Source of the DNA: Bacteroidota bacterium
GTDB taxonomy: Bacteria; Bacteroidota; Bacteroidia; Chitinophagales; Chitinophagaceae
Assembly (NCBI GenBank): GCA_016183765.1
Contig: JACPEA010000002.1
Span: 173,822 to 237,821 of the forward strand
Direction: 5' to 3'
DNA length: 64,000 bases
How positions within the stretch are numbered: position 1 is the first letter of the stretch; each line of letters begins with the position of its first letter. The notes beneath the pieces are model-generated. The model was given only the letters and a program-made list of their open reading frames with translations. It was not told the DNA's origin and did not search any database. Positions 36,065 to 44,427 of this stretch are shown here, in pieces. Made by a program: the position numbers and the translations under genes.

Positions 36065-37179
36065 GCCTTTACTTTCAGCAGGTGTTTGATCTTGTTGGCC
36101 TTATAGGTGAGGTCCTGGTAATCTTTGTGTAAGATGGTCACATGCCCCATTTTACGGCCCGGTTTGGTTTGGGTTTTGCCGTAGAGGTGCACGAATACAT
36201 TGTCCATAGCCATGACCTCTTCCAGTCCCTCGTATACGGCGGTGCCCGAAAACCCGTCCGCACCCAGTATGTTCACAATGGCCGATGGAAGAATGGGCTC
36301 CGTATTACCCAGCGGGTACCCGAGAATGATCCGCCAAAGCATATCGTACTGGCTGGAATAATTGCCTTCGATGGTATGATGGCCACTGTTGTGTACGCGG
36401 GGAGCACTTTCGTTCACCAGTACTTCGTCGTTTTTGTCGATGAACAGTTCAATCGCGAACAGGCCGGGACTTTGCAGTTCCTTGACCACTTTGGTAGCGA
36501 TGGCTTCTGCGCGCCAGAGGGTCTCTTCGGGTAGAATAGCCGGACTGAGCTGGTAATCCAGCAGGTTCCATACCGGATCGAAGATCATTTCTGCAGGCGG
36601 GTAGTGGGTAATTGCTCCCCTGGTATTCATCGCTACAATAATGGCGATCTCTTTTTTGATGGCCACTTTTTTCTCCAGTACGGCAGGCGCATCAAATCCC
36701 TTGCTGATATCGGTTTCTGATTCCAGTATACTTACCCCTTTGCCGTCGTAACCACCCTGGCCGATCTTGTGTACGGCAGGTAAAAAATCCTTTTGCTGCT
36801 CCAGCTCCGCCAGGTTATGGGTGATGATGAAAGGAGAAGTGGGGATCTCATGTTCTTTGTAAAATGCTTTCTGCACTACTTTGTTCTTAATGGTGCGGAT
36901 CGCCGAAGGTTTGGGTATGATGGCAACTCCTTCCGCTTCCAGTTTCTCCAGTGCATCCACATTCACGGCTTCTATCTCGATGGTGATGGCATCCAGTCCC
37001 TTGCCAAAAGCATAAACAGTGTCAAAATCAGTGATATCACCTTGGGTAAAATGATGGCAGAGATGTGCTGCCGGGCAGTTGGGGTCATTTTCCAGTACAT
37101 GTGTTTCTACCACATAGTTACCTGCTGCCTGCAAGAGCATTCTGCCCAATTGACCGCCACCAAGGATACCTACTTTCAT
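36061..37179 (-). CDS. purK: N5-carboxyaminoimidazole ribonucleotide synthase
   Basis: The 372-residue ATP-grasp protein starts MKVGILGGGQLGRMLLQAAG, the PurK N-terminal motif. ATP-grasp blocks include KIGQGGYDGKGV, IVAMNTRGAITHYPP and FAIELFIDKNDEVLVNE, with RVHNSGHHTIEG as active-site motif. It makes N5-CAIR from AIR, ATP and bicarbonate in purine synthesis. purE is not adjacent here. Stop codons overlap with the convergent DUF3078 gene, so no dedicated terminator separates them. Confidence 0.95.
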   Translation of the reverse strand: MKVGILGGGQLGRMLLQAAGNYVVETHVLENDPNCPAAHLCHHFTQGDITDFDTVYAFGKGLDAITIEIEAVNVDALEKLEAEGVAIIPKPSAIRTIKNKVVQKAFYKEHEIPTSPFIITHNLAELEQQKDFLPAVHKIGQGGYDGKGVSILESETDISKGFDAPAVLEKKVAIKKEIAIIVAMNTRGAITHYPPAEMIFDPVWNLLDYQLSPAILPEETLWRAEAIATKVVKELQSPGLFAIELFIDKNDEVLVNESAPRVHNSGHHTIEGNYSSQYDMLWRIILGYPLGNTEPILPSAIVNILGADGFSGTAVYEGLEEVMAMDNVFVHLYGKTQTKPGRKMGHVTILHKDYQDLTYKANKIKHLLKVKA

Positions 37180-37260
37180 AAGTGAATTGCTTAGGCGACG
37201 AAGATAAATAAGAGTTAAGAGTTACAAGGAAAAATTAAAGTGAGTGCTGAAAGGACGATC

Positions 37261-37393
37261 GTCAATCGTCAATCGTGAGTGGTCAGTGGTGAGTAGGGAG
37301 TATTTGTGAATGGTCAATTGTGAATGGTGAATGGCCTCCTTGACTGTTCCTATTGATCATTCACAATTGCCCATTCACTACTCACCACTCACT
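37261..37393. repeat. Heptamer-word array with reverse-complement half (array J)
   Basis: Words from 37261: GTCAATC, GTCAATC, GTGAGTG, GTCAGTG, GTGAGTA, GGGAGTA, then from 37306 GTGAATG, GTCAATT, GTGAATG, GTGAATG. The complementary half (37359-37393) reads ATTCACA, ATTGCCC, ATTCACT, ACTCACC, ACTCACT. Together they can fold into a long hairpin. The words match array D at 16641-16925. It lies between divergent purK and hpd. Confidence 0.88.
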
Positions 37394-37584
37394 TTCCCCC
37401 CAATTCCTTAGATTTGTTCTGATGACGCCCGATTATCCACATAAGATATTCAGCGATAAGCGCTTTTGCTACTGCCTGCTGATGGAAGCGCTGGCTATGG
37501 ATGCCGGTAGCTAACCAGATCTCATCTGGATGACTGCCAGTTTATTGTACTACCACACGTTTACGTCATTACCCAAACTTTTGT
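37394..37584 (+). promoter_or_regulatory. hpd upstream region with -7 element and possible 30-codon leader ORF
   Basis: TAGATTTG (37409-37416) matches TAnnTTTG. An ATG at 37422 opens a 30-codon frame ending at the TAA 37512-37514; its product starts MTPDYPHKIFSDKRFCYC and holds several Phe and Tyr codons. A short hairpin CCAGAT/ATCTGG (37515-37529) follows at once. This could be a leader of the tyrosine-catabolic hpd gene or a chance frame. Confidence 0.35.
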
Positions 37585-38715
37585 ATGGAAACAGTTATAA
37601 CTGCCGCCACTGCGCAACCGGCAACCCAGGATTTTCTGCCTTTGCAGGGAACAGATTATGTAGAATTTTATGTGGGCAATGCCAAACAGGCTGCCCATTT
37701 TTATAAAACAGCTTTCGGCTTCCAGAGCCTGGCTTATGCAGGTCCCGAAACCGGCATAAAAGACAGGGTCAGTTATGTGATCCGCCAGAATAAACTCACT
37801 TTTGTATTGACAACCCCATTATGCAGCCAGAACCCGATGGCCGACCATATTTACAAACATGGCGACGGGGTAAAGATACTCGCCCTGAAAGTAGAGGATG
37901 CAGCCGATGCCTGGAAACAGACCACTTCAAGGGGCGCCAGATCATACCAGGAACCCGTAACGCTGGCCGATGCAGATGGGGAACTGGTACTCAGCGGTAT
38001 CCATACCTATGGAGATACCGTTCACTTGTTCGTGGAAAGGAAAAATTACCAGGGAGCATTCATGCCCGGTTTCCGCAAATGGAAAACCCTTTATCAGCCT
38101 GAAGAAACAGGGCTGTTGTACGTAGACCACTGCGTAGGAAACGTAGGCTGGAACCAGATGGACCGGTGGGTGAAGTTTTATGAGGATGTGATGGGCTTCC
38201 GGAATATCCTGAGTTTTGATGACAATGATATTTCTACCGAATACTCGGCCCTGATGAGTAAAGTGATGAGCAATGGGAACGGTTTTGTGAAATTCCCCAT
38301 CAACGAACCGGCCGAGGGCAAGAAGAAATCGCAGGTGGAGGAATACCTGGATTATTACGACGGGGAAGGCTGCCAGCATGTGGCACTCGCCACCAATGAT
38401 ATTGTAAAGACTGTTACTGAACTCCGCAACCGCGGGGTGGAGTTCCTGCAAGTGCCTTCTTCGTATTATGCTGACCTGCTGGGCAGGGTAGGGCATATTG
38501 ACGAGGACCTGCGCCCACTGGAGGAACTGGGCATACTGGTGGACAGGGATGATGAGGGGTATCTTCTGCAGATCTTCACCAAACCGGTGGAAGACAGGCC
38601 GACCCTGTTTTTTGAGATCATCCAGCGCAAAGGCGCCAAAAGTTTCGGGAAAGGCAATTTCAAGGCCCTGTTCGAAGCCATTGAACGTGAGCAGGAACAG
38701 AGGGGTAACCTGTAA
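37585..38715 (+). CDS. hpd: 4-hydroxyphenylpyruvate dioxygenase
   Basis: The 376-residue protein has the two vicinal-oxygen-chelate domains of HPPD. The Fe(II) ligands are His182 (LYVDHCVGNV), His265 (GCQHVALAT) and Glu344 (FFEIIQRKG). It converts 4-hydroxyphenylpyruvate to homogentisate in tyrosine breakdown. The C-terminal helix KSFGKGNFKALFEAIE is intact. No other tyrosine-catabolic gene is adjacent. Confidence 0.95.
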   Translation: METVITAATAQPATQDFLPLQGTDYVEFYVGNAKQAAHFYKTAFGFQSLAYAGPETGIKDRVSYVIRQNKLTFVLTTPLCSQNPMADHIYKHGDGVKILALKVEDAADAWKQTTSRGARSYQEPVTLADADGELVLSGIHTYGDTVHLFVERKNYQGAFMPGFRKWKTLYQPEETGLLYVDHCVGNVGWNQMDRWVKFYEDVMGFRNILSFDDNDISTEYSALMSKVMSNGNGFVKFPINEPAEGKKKSQVEEYLDYYDGEGCQHVALATNDIVKTVTELRNRGVEFLQVPSSYYADLLGRVGHIDEDLRPLEELGILVDRDDEGYLLQIFTKPVEDRPTLFFEIIQRKGAKSFGKGNFKALFEAIEREQEQRGNL

Positions 38716-38799
38716 ACAGATACATGGTTTATTTGCGTGGCAGGTGGACCATGGACAATTTTAACAGTTCCTGAAACGTTAATTCTTATGCCGGCCCTA

Positions 38800-38829
38800 T
38801 TGGCTGTGTTGGCTCATTCCTTATTTTTG
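38800..38829 (+). promoter_or_regulatory. Consensus promoter, nearly leaderless, of the L,D-transpeptidase gene
   Basis: TTG (38800-38802), exactly 19 bases, then TATTTTTG (38822-38829): a perfect Bacteroidota promoter. Only five bases separate it from the ATG at 38835, so the transcript should begin at or next to the start codon. Confidence 0.8.
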
Positions 38830-38834
38830 AATCC

Positions 38835-39587
38835 ATGAAGCGGATAGCAGGTGTAATTCTTTTGTGGGTATTGGCAGTGCAGGCTCATGCGCAGGGCCCC
38901 TTTATTTCTTTCCAGCGCCAGTTTCCCAAAGTAGTGACTGCGATGAAGCTGAAAGAGGATTCCCTGAAGAAACAACTGGCGGCCATCCATATCTCCTGGC
39001 CTGTTAAACAGATGTACGTGCGCAGTTTCAAGTACGATAGCCAGCTGGAAGTGTGGGTACGGAATCATAAGAACGAACCCTTTAAACTATTCAAAACCTA
39101 TAAGGTATGTGCTTTGTCCGGTGCACTGGGCCCCAAACGTATCGAGGGCGATTACCAGGTGCCGGAAGGGTTTTACTATATCAATGAATTCAATCCCAGG
39201 AGCAGTTACCATATGTCGCTGGGCCTGAACTATCCCAATGCATCCGATCTGTTGCTGAGCGATTCCGTGAAGCCCGGTAACGATATCTTTATCCATGGAA
39301 GTTGTGTAACCGTAGGATGTATTCCCATCCAGAATAACCAGATAGAAGAGGTATACCTGCTGGCCAGTTATGCCCACGACCAGGGACAGGATTTCATCCC
39401 TGTTCATATTTTCCCCATACGGTATAATGTAGAAAAAAGCCGTGAATACCTGGCCCGTGCCAGTAAGGATGACCCGGCTTACCAAAGTTTTTCAGCCCGA
39501 CTGAAAGAGGTGTTCGATTATTTCGAACATACCAAAAAGATCCCTCTCATCTCCGTCAATAGAAAAGGCGAATACATCTCCCTCTAA
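38835..39587 (+). CDS. YafK-like murein L,D-transpeptidase
   Basis: The 250-residue protein has a signal peptide (MKRIAGVILLWVLAVQAHAQ) and the YkuD catalytic motif in IFIHGSCVTVGCIPI, with His154 and nucleophile Cys162. RIEGDYQVPEGFYYI is the usual preceding block of the YafK subgroup. It probably works in the periplasm on peptidoglycan stem peptides. The gene has a perfect promoter and ends before an octamer array. Confidence 0.88.
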   Translation: MKRIAGVILLWVLAVQAHAQGPFISFQRQFPKVVTAMKLKEDSLKKQLAAIHISWPVKQMYVRSFKYDSQLEVWVRNHKNEPFKLFKTYKVCALSGALGPKRIEGDYQVPEGFYYINEFNPRSSYHMSLGLNYPNASDLLLSDSVKPGNDIFIHGSCVTVGCIPIQNNQIEEVYLLASYAHDQGQDFIPVHIFPIRYNVEKSREYLARASKDDPAYQSFSARLKEVFDYFEHTKKIPLISVNRKGEYISL

Positions 39588-39593
39588 AAAAAA

Positions 39594-39633
39594 CATTCAC
39601 TCATTCACTCATTCACTCATTCTCTCATTGCCT
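39594..39633. repeat. Octamer array CATTCACT (array K)
   Basis: Five 8-nt words: CATTCACT three times, CATTCTCT, CATTGCCT. The array lies between convergent genes and overlaps the aspartokinase stop codon (39625-39627). The same octamer fills the gap at 32165-32196. Confidence 0.9.
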
Positions 39634-40878
39634 CACAAGCACCTGCACCGTATCCACCGTACGTTGGGTCAATACGATCTCCTTACCCCTGGTGAGTTGC
39701 TCAAAAGTTGCTGTATTGTAATGACGGATGGTTAACAGCGTCAGGTCTTTTTCTACCTGCACATCAAATAAGGAAGCGGCGGCAGCGGCCAGTTGTTCAA
39801 TTTTTTCTGCACGGTAGTCCATGCATAACTGCACGTTGATGGCGCCGGTCTGTATCAGGTTGGGTTTGGTTTTGAGTTTGTGTAACATGGTATACAGCCA
39901 GCTCATGGGTTCTTCTCCTACAAAAGAAAAGTCCTGGCTGTTCAAATGCAGCAAAGCCTGGTTTTCCTTGACCACGATGATGGGTGGCAATTCCCTGCTG
40001 TTCTTTTTATGGATGAGAGTGCCAGGCAGTTCGGGGTTCAGAAAACATTTTACGTGTAGGGGGATGCCTTTGTTCTGCAAAGGTTTGATGGTCTTCGGGT
40101 GAATCACCTGCGCACCATAATACGCCATCTCGATCACTTCGGTGAAGTTAAGCTCCTGCAGTGGCTGCGCTTCGGGAAAACGTTTCGGGTCTGCGTTCAT
40201 CACGGCTTCCACGTCTTTCCAGATAGTGAGACTTTCCGCGTTGAGGATATTGGCAAAAATGGCTGCTGTAAAATCACTTCCCTCGCGACCGAGTGTGGTG
40301 CTCTCATTATCGGCGGTGCAGCCAATAAACCCCTGCGTCAGGTAAATGCCGGGCTGGGAAACTGTGTACCGTATCCGTTCACTGGTGGTTTCCCAATCCA
40401 CCGAGGCATCCCGGAAAGTATTGTCGGTTCGTAACAGGTCGCGCACATCCAGCCATTCGTTGCTGATGCCTGATTCATTCAGGTAATGACTGATAATGGC
40501 AGTGCTGAGCAGTTCGCCTATACAAACCACCTGGTCGTAATAGTAATCATATTCCCTCACCGGTTTGTCGTGCAGCAGCCATTCTACTTCTGTAAAAAAA
40601 TCGGTGAGCTGCAACAGGCATTCGTTGAACTGCGTCACCAGCAGGTATTTGGAAATGTTGAGGTGGTGTTGTTTTACCGCATCAAACAATTGCAGAGCTT
40701 CGTTCTTATTACCTGCATAAAAAGATTCTGCTACTTTTTCGAGGCTGTTGGTGGTCTTGCCCATGGCAGAGATGATGATGACAAGAGGCTGGTCCTGGTA
40801 ACTTTTTACAATACCTGCCAGGTTCTGGATCCTTTCTACACTATTAACGCTGGCCCCGCCGAATTTAAATACTTTCAT
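39625..40878 (-). CDS. Aspartate kinase
   Basis: The 417-residue protein has the amino-acid-kinase core: VFKFGGASVNSVERI at the N-terminus, GFIGCTADNESTTLGREGSDFTAA in the nucleotide/aspartate site, and WKDVEAVMNADP. The C-terminal 110 residues form paired ACT regulatory domains (QDFSFVGEE; INVQLCMDYRAEKIEQLAA). It phosphorylates aspartate for lysine, threonine and methionine synthesis, and the ACT pair suggests feedback inhibition. It is monofunctional, with no homoserine dehydrogenase domain. Confidence 0.93.
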   Translation of the reverse strand: MKVFKFGGASVNSVERIQNLAGIVKSYQDQPLVIIISAMGKTTNSLEKVAESFYAGNKNEALQLFDAVKQHHLNISKYLLVTQFNECLLQLTDFFTEVEWLLHDKPVREYDYYYDQVVCIGELLSTAIISHYLNESGISNEWLDVRDLLRTDNTFRDASVDWETTSERIRYTVSQPGIYLTQGFIGCTADNESTTLGREGSDFTAAIFANILNAESLTIWKDVEAVMNADPKRFPEAQPLQELNFTEVIEMAYYGAQVIHPKTIKPLQNKGIPLHVKCFLNPELPGTLIHKKNSRELPPIIVVKENQALLHLNSQDFSFVGEEPMSWLYTMLHKLKTKPNLIQTGAINVQLCMDYRAEKIEQLAAAAASLFDVQVEKDLTLLTIRHYNTATFEQLTRGKEIVLTQRTVDTVQVLVRQ

Positions 40879-40995
40879 TCCTTACCGTTTCTGTTTAGGT
40901 CAGGCAAAATTAGGTTAATTATCGCTTTGGCTGGGAGCGCTCAGGGGTTTGTTATTCAAATTGGTATGGTTGTTGTTTCATGCATAAAAAAATGT

Positions 40996-41496
40996 ATGCA
41001 GCTATATCCGTGGTTGTTCAGGATCTGTTGCCTGGCAGGAGGAATTGGCCTGTTATCCTGTAGTCCGAAAACGGTAAGGTCTGTTCCGACAAATACCGAA
41101 AAGGAGACTGTTGTGGTGGCAGGTATGGAACGTACTATTCTCCATTATATCAACCAGTACAGGCGTTCACTGGGAAAACCCTACTTACAGCTGGCAACGG
41201 TTGCGTCTGACGAGGCATACCGGCATAGCCGGGATATGGCAAACCGGAAAACCGGTTTCGGTCATGAAGGATTCGACAACCGGATGGAAGCCATCAAAAA
41301 AAATGTGGGATGGATCTCTGCTTCCGCAGAAAATGTGGCGTATGGAAAACTCACTGCCCGGGAAGTGGTGCAGGGCTGGCTCAATAGCCCGGGACACAGG
41401 AGGAACATTGAAGGAGATTACCTGTACACGGGTATCGGCGTATACCGGGATGCGAAAGGCATTCTTTTTTTTACCCAGATATTTTACCGAAAATGA
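40996..41496 (+). CDS. CAP/SCP-domain lipoprotein
   Basis: From the ATG at 40996 the 166-residue protein has a lipoprotein signal (LAGGIGLLSCSP; lipobox LLSC) and a CAP domain: ILHYINQYRRSLGKPYL, DEAYRHSRDMANRKTGFGH, SAENVAYG, VVQGWLNSPGHRRNI and a C-terminal YTGIGVYRD. Bacterial CAP proteins are envelope proteins of uncertain function. Longer upstream frames lie antisense to the aspartokinase gene and are not credible as its N-terminus. Confidence 0.88.
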   Translation: MQLYPWLFRICCLAGGIGLLSCSPKTVRSVPTNTEKETVVVAGMERTILHYINQYRRSLGKPYLQLATVASDEAYRHSRDMANRKTGFGHEGFDNRMEAIKKNVGWISASAENVAYGKLTAREVVQGWLNSPGHRRNIEGDYLYTGIGVYRDAKGILFFTQIFYRK

Positions 41497-41589
41497 CCGA
41501 CGTTATTGTGTATGGCTTACATTATGTATGGGTAAAATTTATCAGATGAATTAGCGGTCGCACCCTAACTTTATCGAAATGATTGCCGC

Positions 41590-42600
41590 ATGATCGTAAA
41601 CAGGAACATCCTCACCTTGGATGAATTCACCCTTACCCAGTTAAGACAGTTTCCCACAGCCACCGGCGAATTGAGCCGGCTACTCCGCGACCTGGCATTG
41701 GCCGCCAAACGCGTGAATGTGGAAGTGAATAAAGCCGGTCTCGTAGATATACTGGGCGATGCCGGCAGCATCAATGTACAAGGTGAAGATGTGAAAAAGC
41801 TGGATGTTTTTGCCAATAACCAGTTCATGGGTGTTCTGAAACACGGGATCAGCTGCGCAGGTATCGGAAGTGAGGAGTTGGATGATTTTGTGGTGTTTGA
41901 TGATGAGATCAGTAACAACAGTAAATATGTGGTCTTATTCGATCCCCTCGATGGCAGTGGTAATATTGATGTGAATGTATCCATCGGCACCATTTTCAGC
42001 GTTTATCGCCGGGTGAGTGAATTGGGCAAACCCTGTCGTAAGGAAGATTTTCTGCAGCCGGGCAATAAACAGGTGGCAGCAGGATATGTGGTGTATGGAT
42101 CAAGCACCATGCTGGTATATGCCACACGCCGTGGGGTGAATGGTTTTACGCTTGACCCCTCTATCGGCGAGTTCTCATTGAGTCATCCGGATATTAAATG
42201 TCCGGATGCGGGTAAGTTCTATTCCGTGAACCATGGAAATTTTTTCCAGTACGAAGAATCGGTCAGGAAATACATCGACGGCTGCCAGCGCAAGACCCGT
42301 GAGAATGACGGGCCTTATACGCAGCGTTATATCGGCAGTATGGTGGCGGATGTGCATCGTAACCTCATCAAAGGTGGTATCTTCATGTATCCCGGAACAC
42401 TGGATAAACCAAAGGGCAAACTGCGGTTGCTGTATGAGGCCAATCCTTTCGCGTTTATTGTGGAAGTGGCCGGCGGACTGGCCACCAACGGCAAACAAAG
42501 GATACTGGATGTGCAGCCTACAGAACTGCACCAGCGGACACCTTTATTTATCGGCAGTCGTAAAATGATGGAAGAACTGAATACTTTTATGGGGATTTAA
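41590..42600 (+). CDS. fbp: Fructose-1,6-bisphosphatase, class I
   Basis: The 336-residue protein has the class I signature VVLFDPLDGSGNIDVNVSIGT with the metal-binding Asp residues, the substrate block YIGSMVADVHRNL and GGLATNGKQRILDV near the C-terminus. It makes fructose-6-phosphate in gluconeogenesis. The start at 41590 follows a near-consensus -7 element (TAACTTTA at 41567). A small secreted-protein gene follows nine bases later. Confidence 0.95.
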   Translation: MIVNRNILTLDEFTLTQLRQFPTATGELSRLLRDLALAAKRVNVEVNKAGLVDILGDAGSINVQGEDVKKLDVFANNQFMGVLKHGISCAGIGSEELDDFVVFDDEISNNSKYVVLFDPLDGSGNIDVNVSIGTIFSVYRRVSELGKPCRKEDFLQPGNKQVAAGYVVYGSSTMLVYATRRGVNGFTLDPSIGEFSLSHPDIKCPDAGKFYSVNHGNFFQYEESVRKYIDGCQRKTRENDGPYTQRYIGSMVADVHRNLIKGGIFMYPGTLDKPKGKLRLLYEANPFAFIVEVAGGLATNGKQRILDVQPTELHQRTPLFIGSRKMMEELNTFMGI

Positions 42601-42609
42601 CAGGATATC

Positions 42610-43095
42610 ATGAAACGGATCTATGTATTGCTTTTATTACTCACGGGCTTTTTCTGCGCATCGGCCCAGCAGCGTTTGGAAAAAAAGGGGATGAGTTACC
42701 TGGTAGCGCCCAAACCCAACACGATCATTTACCACGATACGGTTTTCAGCGGCAGCAGCCAGTTCACCCAACTGTTCTACCGCACAAGGGATCCCCAACT
42801 GATCCAGCTGGTGGGCAGACACCAGTCGAATAAGATCGCAGGACAGGTATTGGGAATCACCGGCACCATCGCCACACTTATCGGGATCAGCAGGTTATCG
42901 GGCACGGATAACAAAGGCCTGGGCTGGGCTTTGCTGGGTGGTGGTTTTGGCCTCACACTCACAGGTGGATATTTGACAGTAATGGGACAGAAAAATCTGC
43001 AAATGGCCGTAACTTTATTCAACCAGAGACAGAACCAGTCAGCAGTGGGTATCGGTGTGGCCGGGCAGAAAGCGGGGCTGGTATATCAATTTTAA
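42610..43095 (+). CDS. Secreted or membrane protein of unknown function
   Basis: The 161-residue protein has a signal peptide (MKRIYVLLLLLTGFFCASAQ) and two glycine-rich hydrophobic segments, IAGQVLGITGTIATLIGI and GWALLGGGFGLTLTGGYLTV. I do not recognise it. It lies between fbp and an ABC ATPase gene; the latter starts three bases after its stop, so the three may share a transcript. Confidence 0.65.
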   Translation: MKRIYVLLLLLTGFFCASAQQRLEKKGMSYLVAPKPNTIIYHDTVFSGSSQFTQLFYRTRDPQLIQLVGRHQSNKIAGQVLGITGTIATLIGISRLSGTDNKGLGWALLGGGFGLTLTGGYLTVMGQKNLQMAVTLFNQRQNQSAVGIGVAGQKAGLVYQF

Positions 43096-43098
43096 ACC

Positions 43099-43860
43099 AT
43101 GAGCAGAACCATCATACAGGTAAAAGACCTTCGCAAAAAATACGGCGATTTTGAAGCGGTGAAAGGCATCAGTTTTGAGGTGGAGGAAGGGGAGATATTC
43201 GGTTTGCTGGGCCCGAATGGGGCGGGTAAATCCACTACGCTGGAGATCATGGAAACGTTGCGCCAGAAGACCAGTGGCGAGGTCTGCGTTGACGGCTTCG
43301 ATCTGGATAAATCCCCCAACGAGATCAAAAAGATCATTGGGGTACAGTTGCAGACATCGGGTTATTATCCCAGCCTGAACCTGAGTGAACTGATCGACCT
43401 GTTTGCAGGCTTGTATAACGAGGACATAGACCCTCTTGACCTGCTCGATAAAGTGAACCTGCGCGATAAGGCCAATGCCAAATTCAAGGAACTGAGTGGC
43501 GGACAGAAACAACGGTTCTCTATCGCCACCACACTCATCAACCAGCCGCGTATTATTTTCCTGGATGAGCCCACTACCGGATTGGATCCGCAGGCGCGAA
43601 GGAATCTTTGGGACCTGATCCGCAACATCCGTAACCAGGGCACTACCGTGATCATCACCACGCATTATATGGATGAGGCAGAAGTCTTGTGCGACCGGGT
43701 AGCCATCATCGACAGTGGAAAGATTATAGCGATCAATACACCCGACAGGCTGATCGATGAATTGGTGGAAGCTGGTTTTGAGAAACCCAAAGAGGTAAAA
43801 CAGGCCAATCTGGAAGATGTGTTCATTCATTTGACCGGAAGGGCTTTAAGAGATGATTGA
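43099..43860 (+). CDS. ABC transporter ATP-binding protein
   Basis: The 253-residue protein has Walker A GPNGAGKST (about residue 37), signature LSGGQKQRFS, Walker B IIFLDEPTTGLDP and the H-loop TTHYMDEAEV. The type is that of drug or polysaccharide exporters (CcmA/NodI-like). No permease gene follows here, which is unusual for an exporter, so the membrane partner must be encoded elsewhere. Confidence 0.92.
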   Translation: MSRTIIQVKDLRKKYGDFEAVKGISFEVEEGEIFGLLGPNGAGKSTTLEIMETLRQKTSGEVCVDGFDLDKSPNEIKKIIGVQLQTSGYYPSLNLSELIDLFAGLYNEDIDPLDLLDKVNLRDKANAKFKELSGGQKQRFSIATTLINQPRIIFLDEPTTGLDPQARRNLWDLIRNIRNQGTTVIITTHYMDEAEVLCDRVAIIDSGKIIAINTPDRLIDELVEAGFEKPKEVKQANLEDVFIHLTGRALRDD

Positions 43861-43902
43861 TTCACGACTTACATTGTCAGCCATTCAATACCTGTAAATA
43901 CC

Positions 43903-44427
43903 ATGACAACAGATCCCCGTTACCCTATTGGAAAATATGAACCGCAGGCTTTTTCGCAGGAGCAAAAAGAAAAATGGCTGCTGGATATCCGGTTCCTGCC
44001 GGAAGAGTTGGAACGATCCCTGCTAAACCTGGATACAGTACAGCTGCATACGCCTTATCGCGATGGCGGGTGGACAGTGCAGCAACTGGTGCATCATGTG
44101 GCTGATAGTCATATGAACGCCTATGTCCGTTTTAAACTGGCACTAACGGAGGAGACCCCGACCATCAAACCTTATGAAGAAAAACTGTGGGCACAACTGC
44201 CCGACAATGAACTGCCGGTCAATATCTCCCTCACATTGCTGCATGCATTACACCAGCGCTGGTATGCAACCATCAGGAACCTGACACAGACAGACTGGGA
44301 AAGGACGGTGGTGCATCCCGATCAAGGCAGGAAGATGAACCTCTGGTTCCTCCTGGGAATGTATGCATGGCATGGAAAACACCATACGGCACATATCCAT
44401 TCATTACGTGAAAGCAAAGCTTGGTAA
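43903..44427 (+). CDS. DinB/YfiT-like metal-dependent protein (putative bacillithiol transferase)
   Basis: The 174-residue four-helix protein has the conserved histidines of the YfiT/DinB group: VQQLVHHVADSHMNAY and AWHGKHHTAHI. YfiT-like proteins use a His3 metal site and some transfer bacillithiol to electrophiles. Its substrate cannot be read from sequence. The stop TAA shares one base with the ATG of the next gene. Confidence 0.85.
   Translation: MTTDPRYPIGKYEPQAFSQEQKEKWLLDIRFLPEELERSLLNLDTVQLHTPYRDGGWTVQQLVHHVADSHMNAYVRFKLALTEETPTIKPYEEKLWAQLPDNELPVNISLTLLHALHQRWYATIRNLTQTDWERTVVHPDQGRKMNLWFLLGMYAWHGKHHTAHIHSLRESKAW

Noticed and set aside
40486..40995. Long N-terminal extension of the CAP lipoprotein
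   Set aside because: It is antisense to aspartokinase and precedes a proper lipoprotein signal starting at 40996.
43039..43830. 263-codon minus-strand frame over the ABC ATPase
   Set aside because: Shadow frame of a gene with complete Walker and signature motifs.
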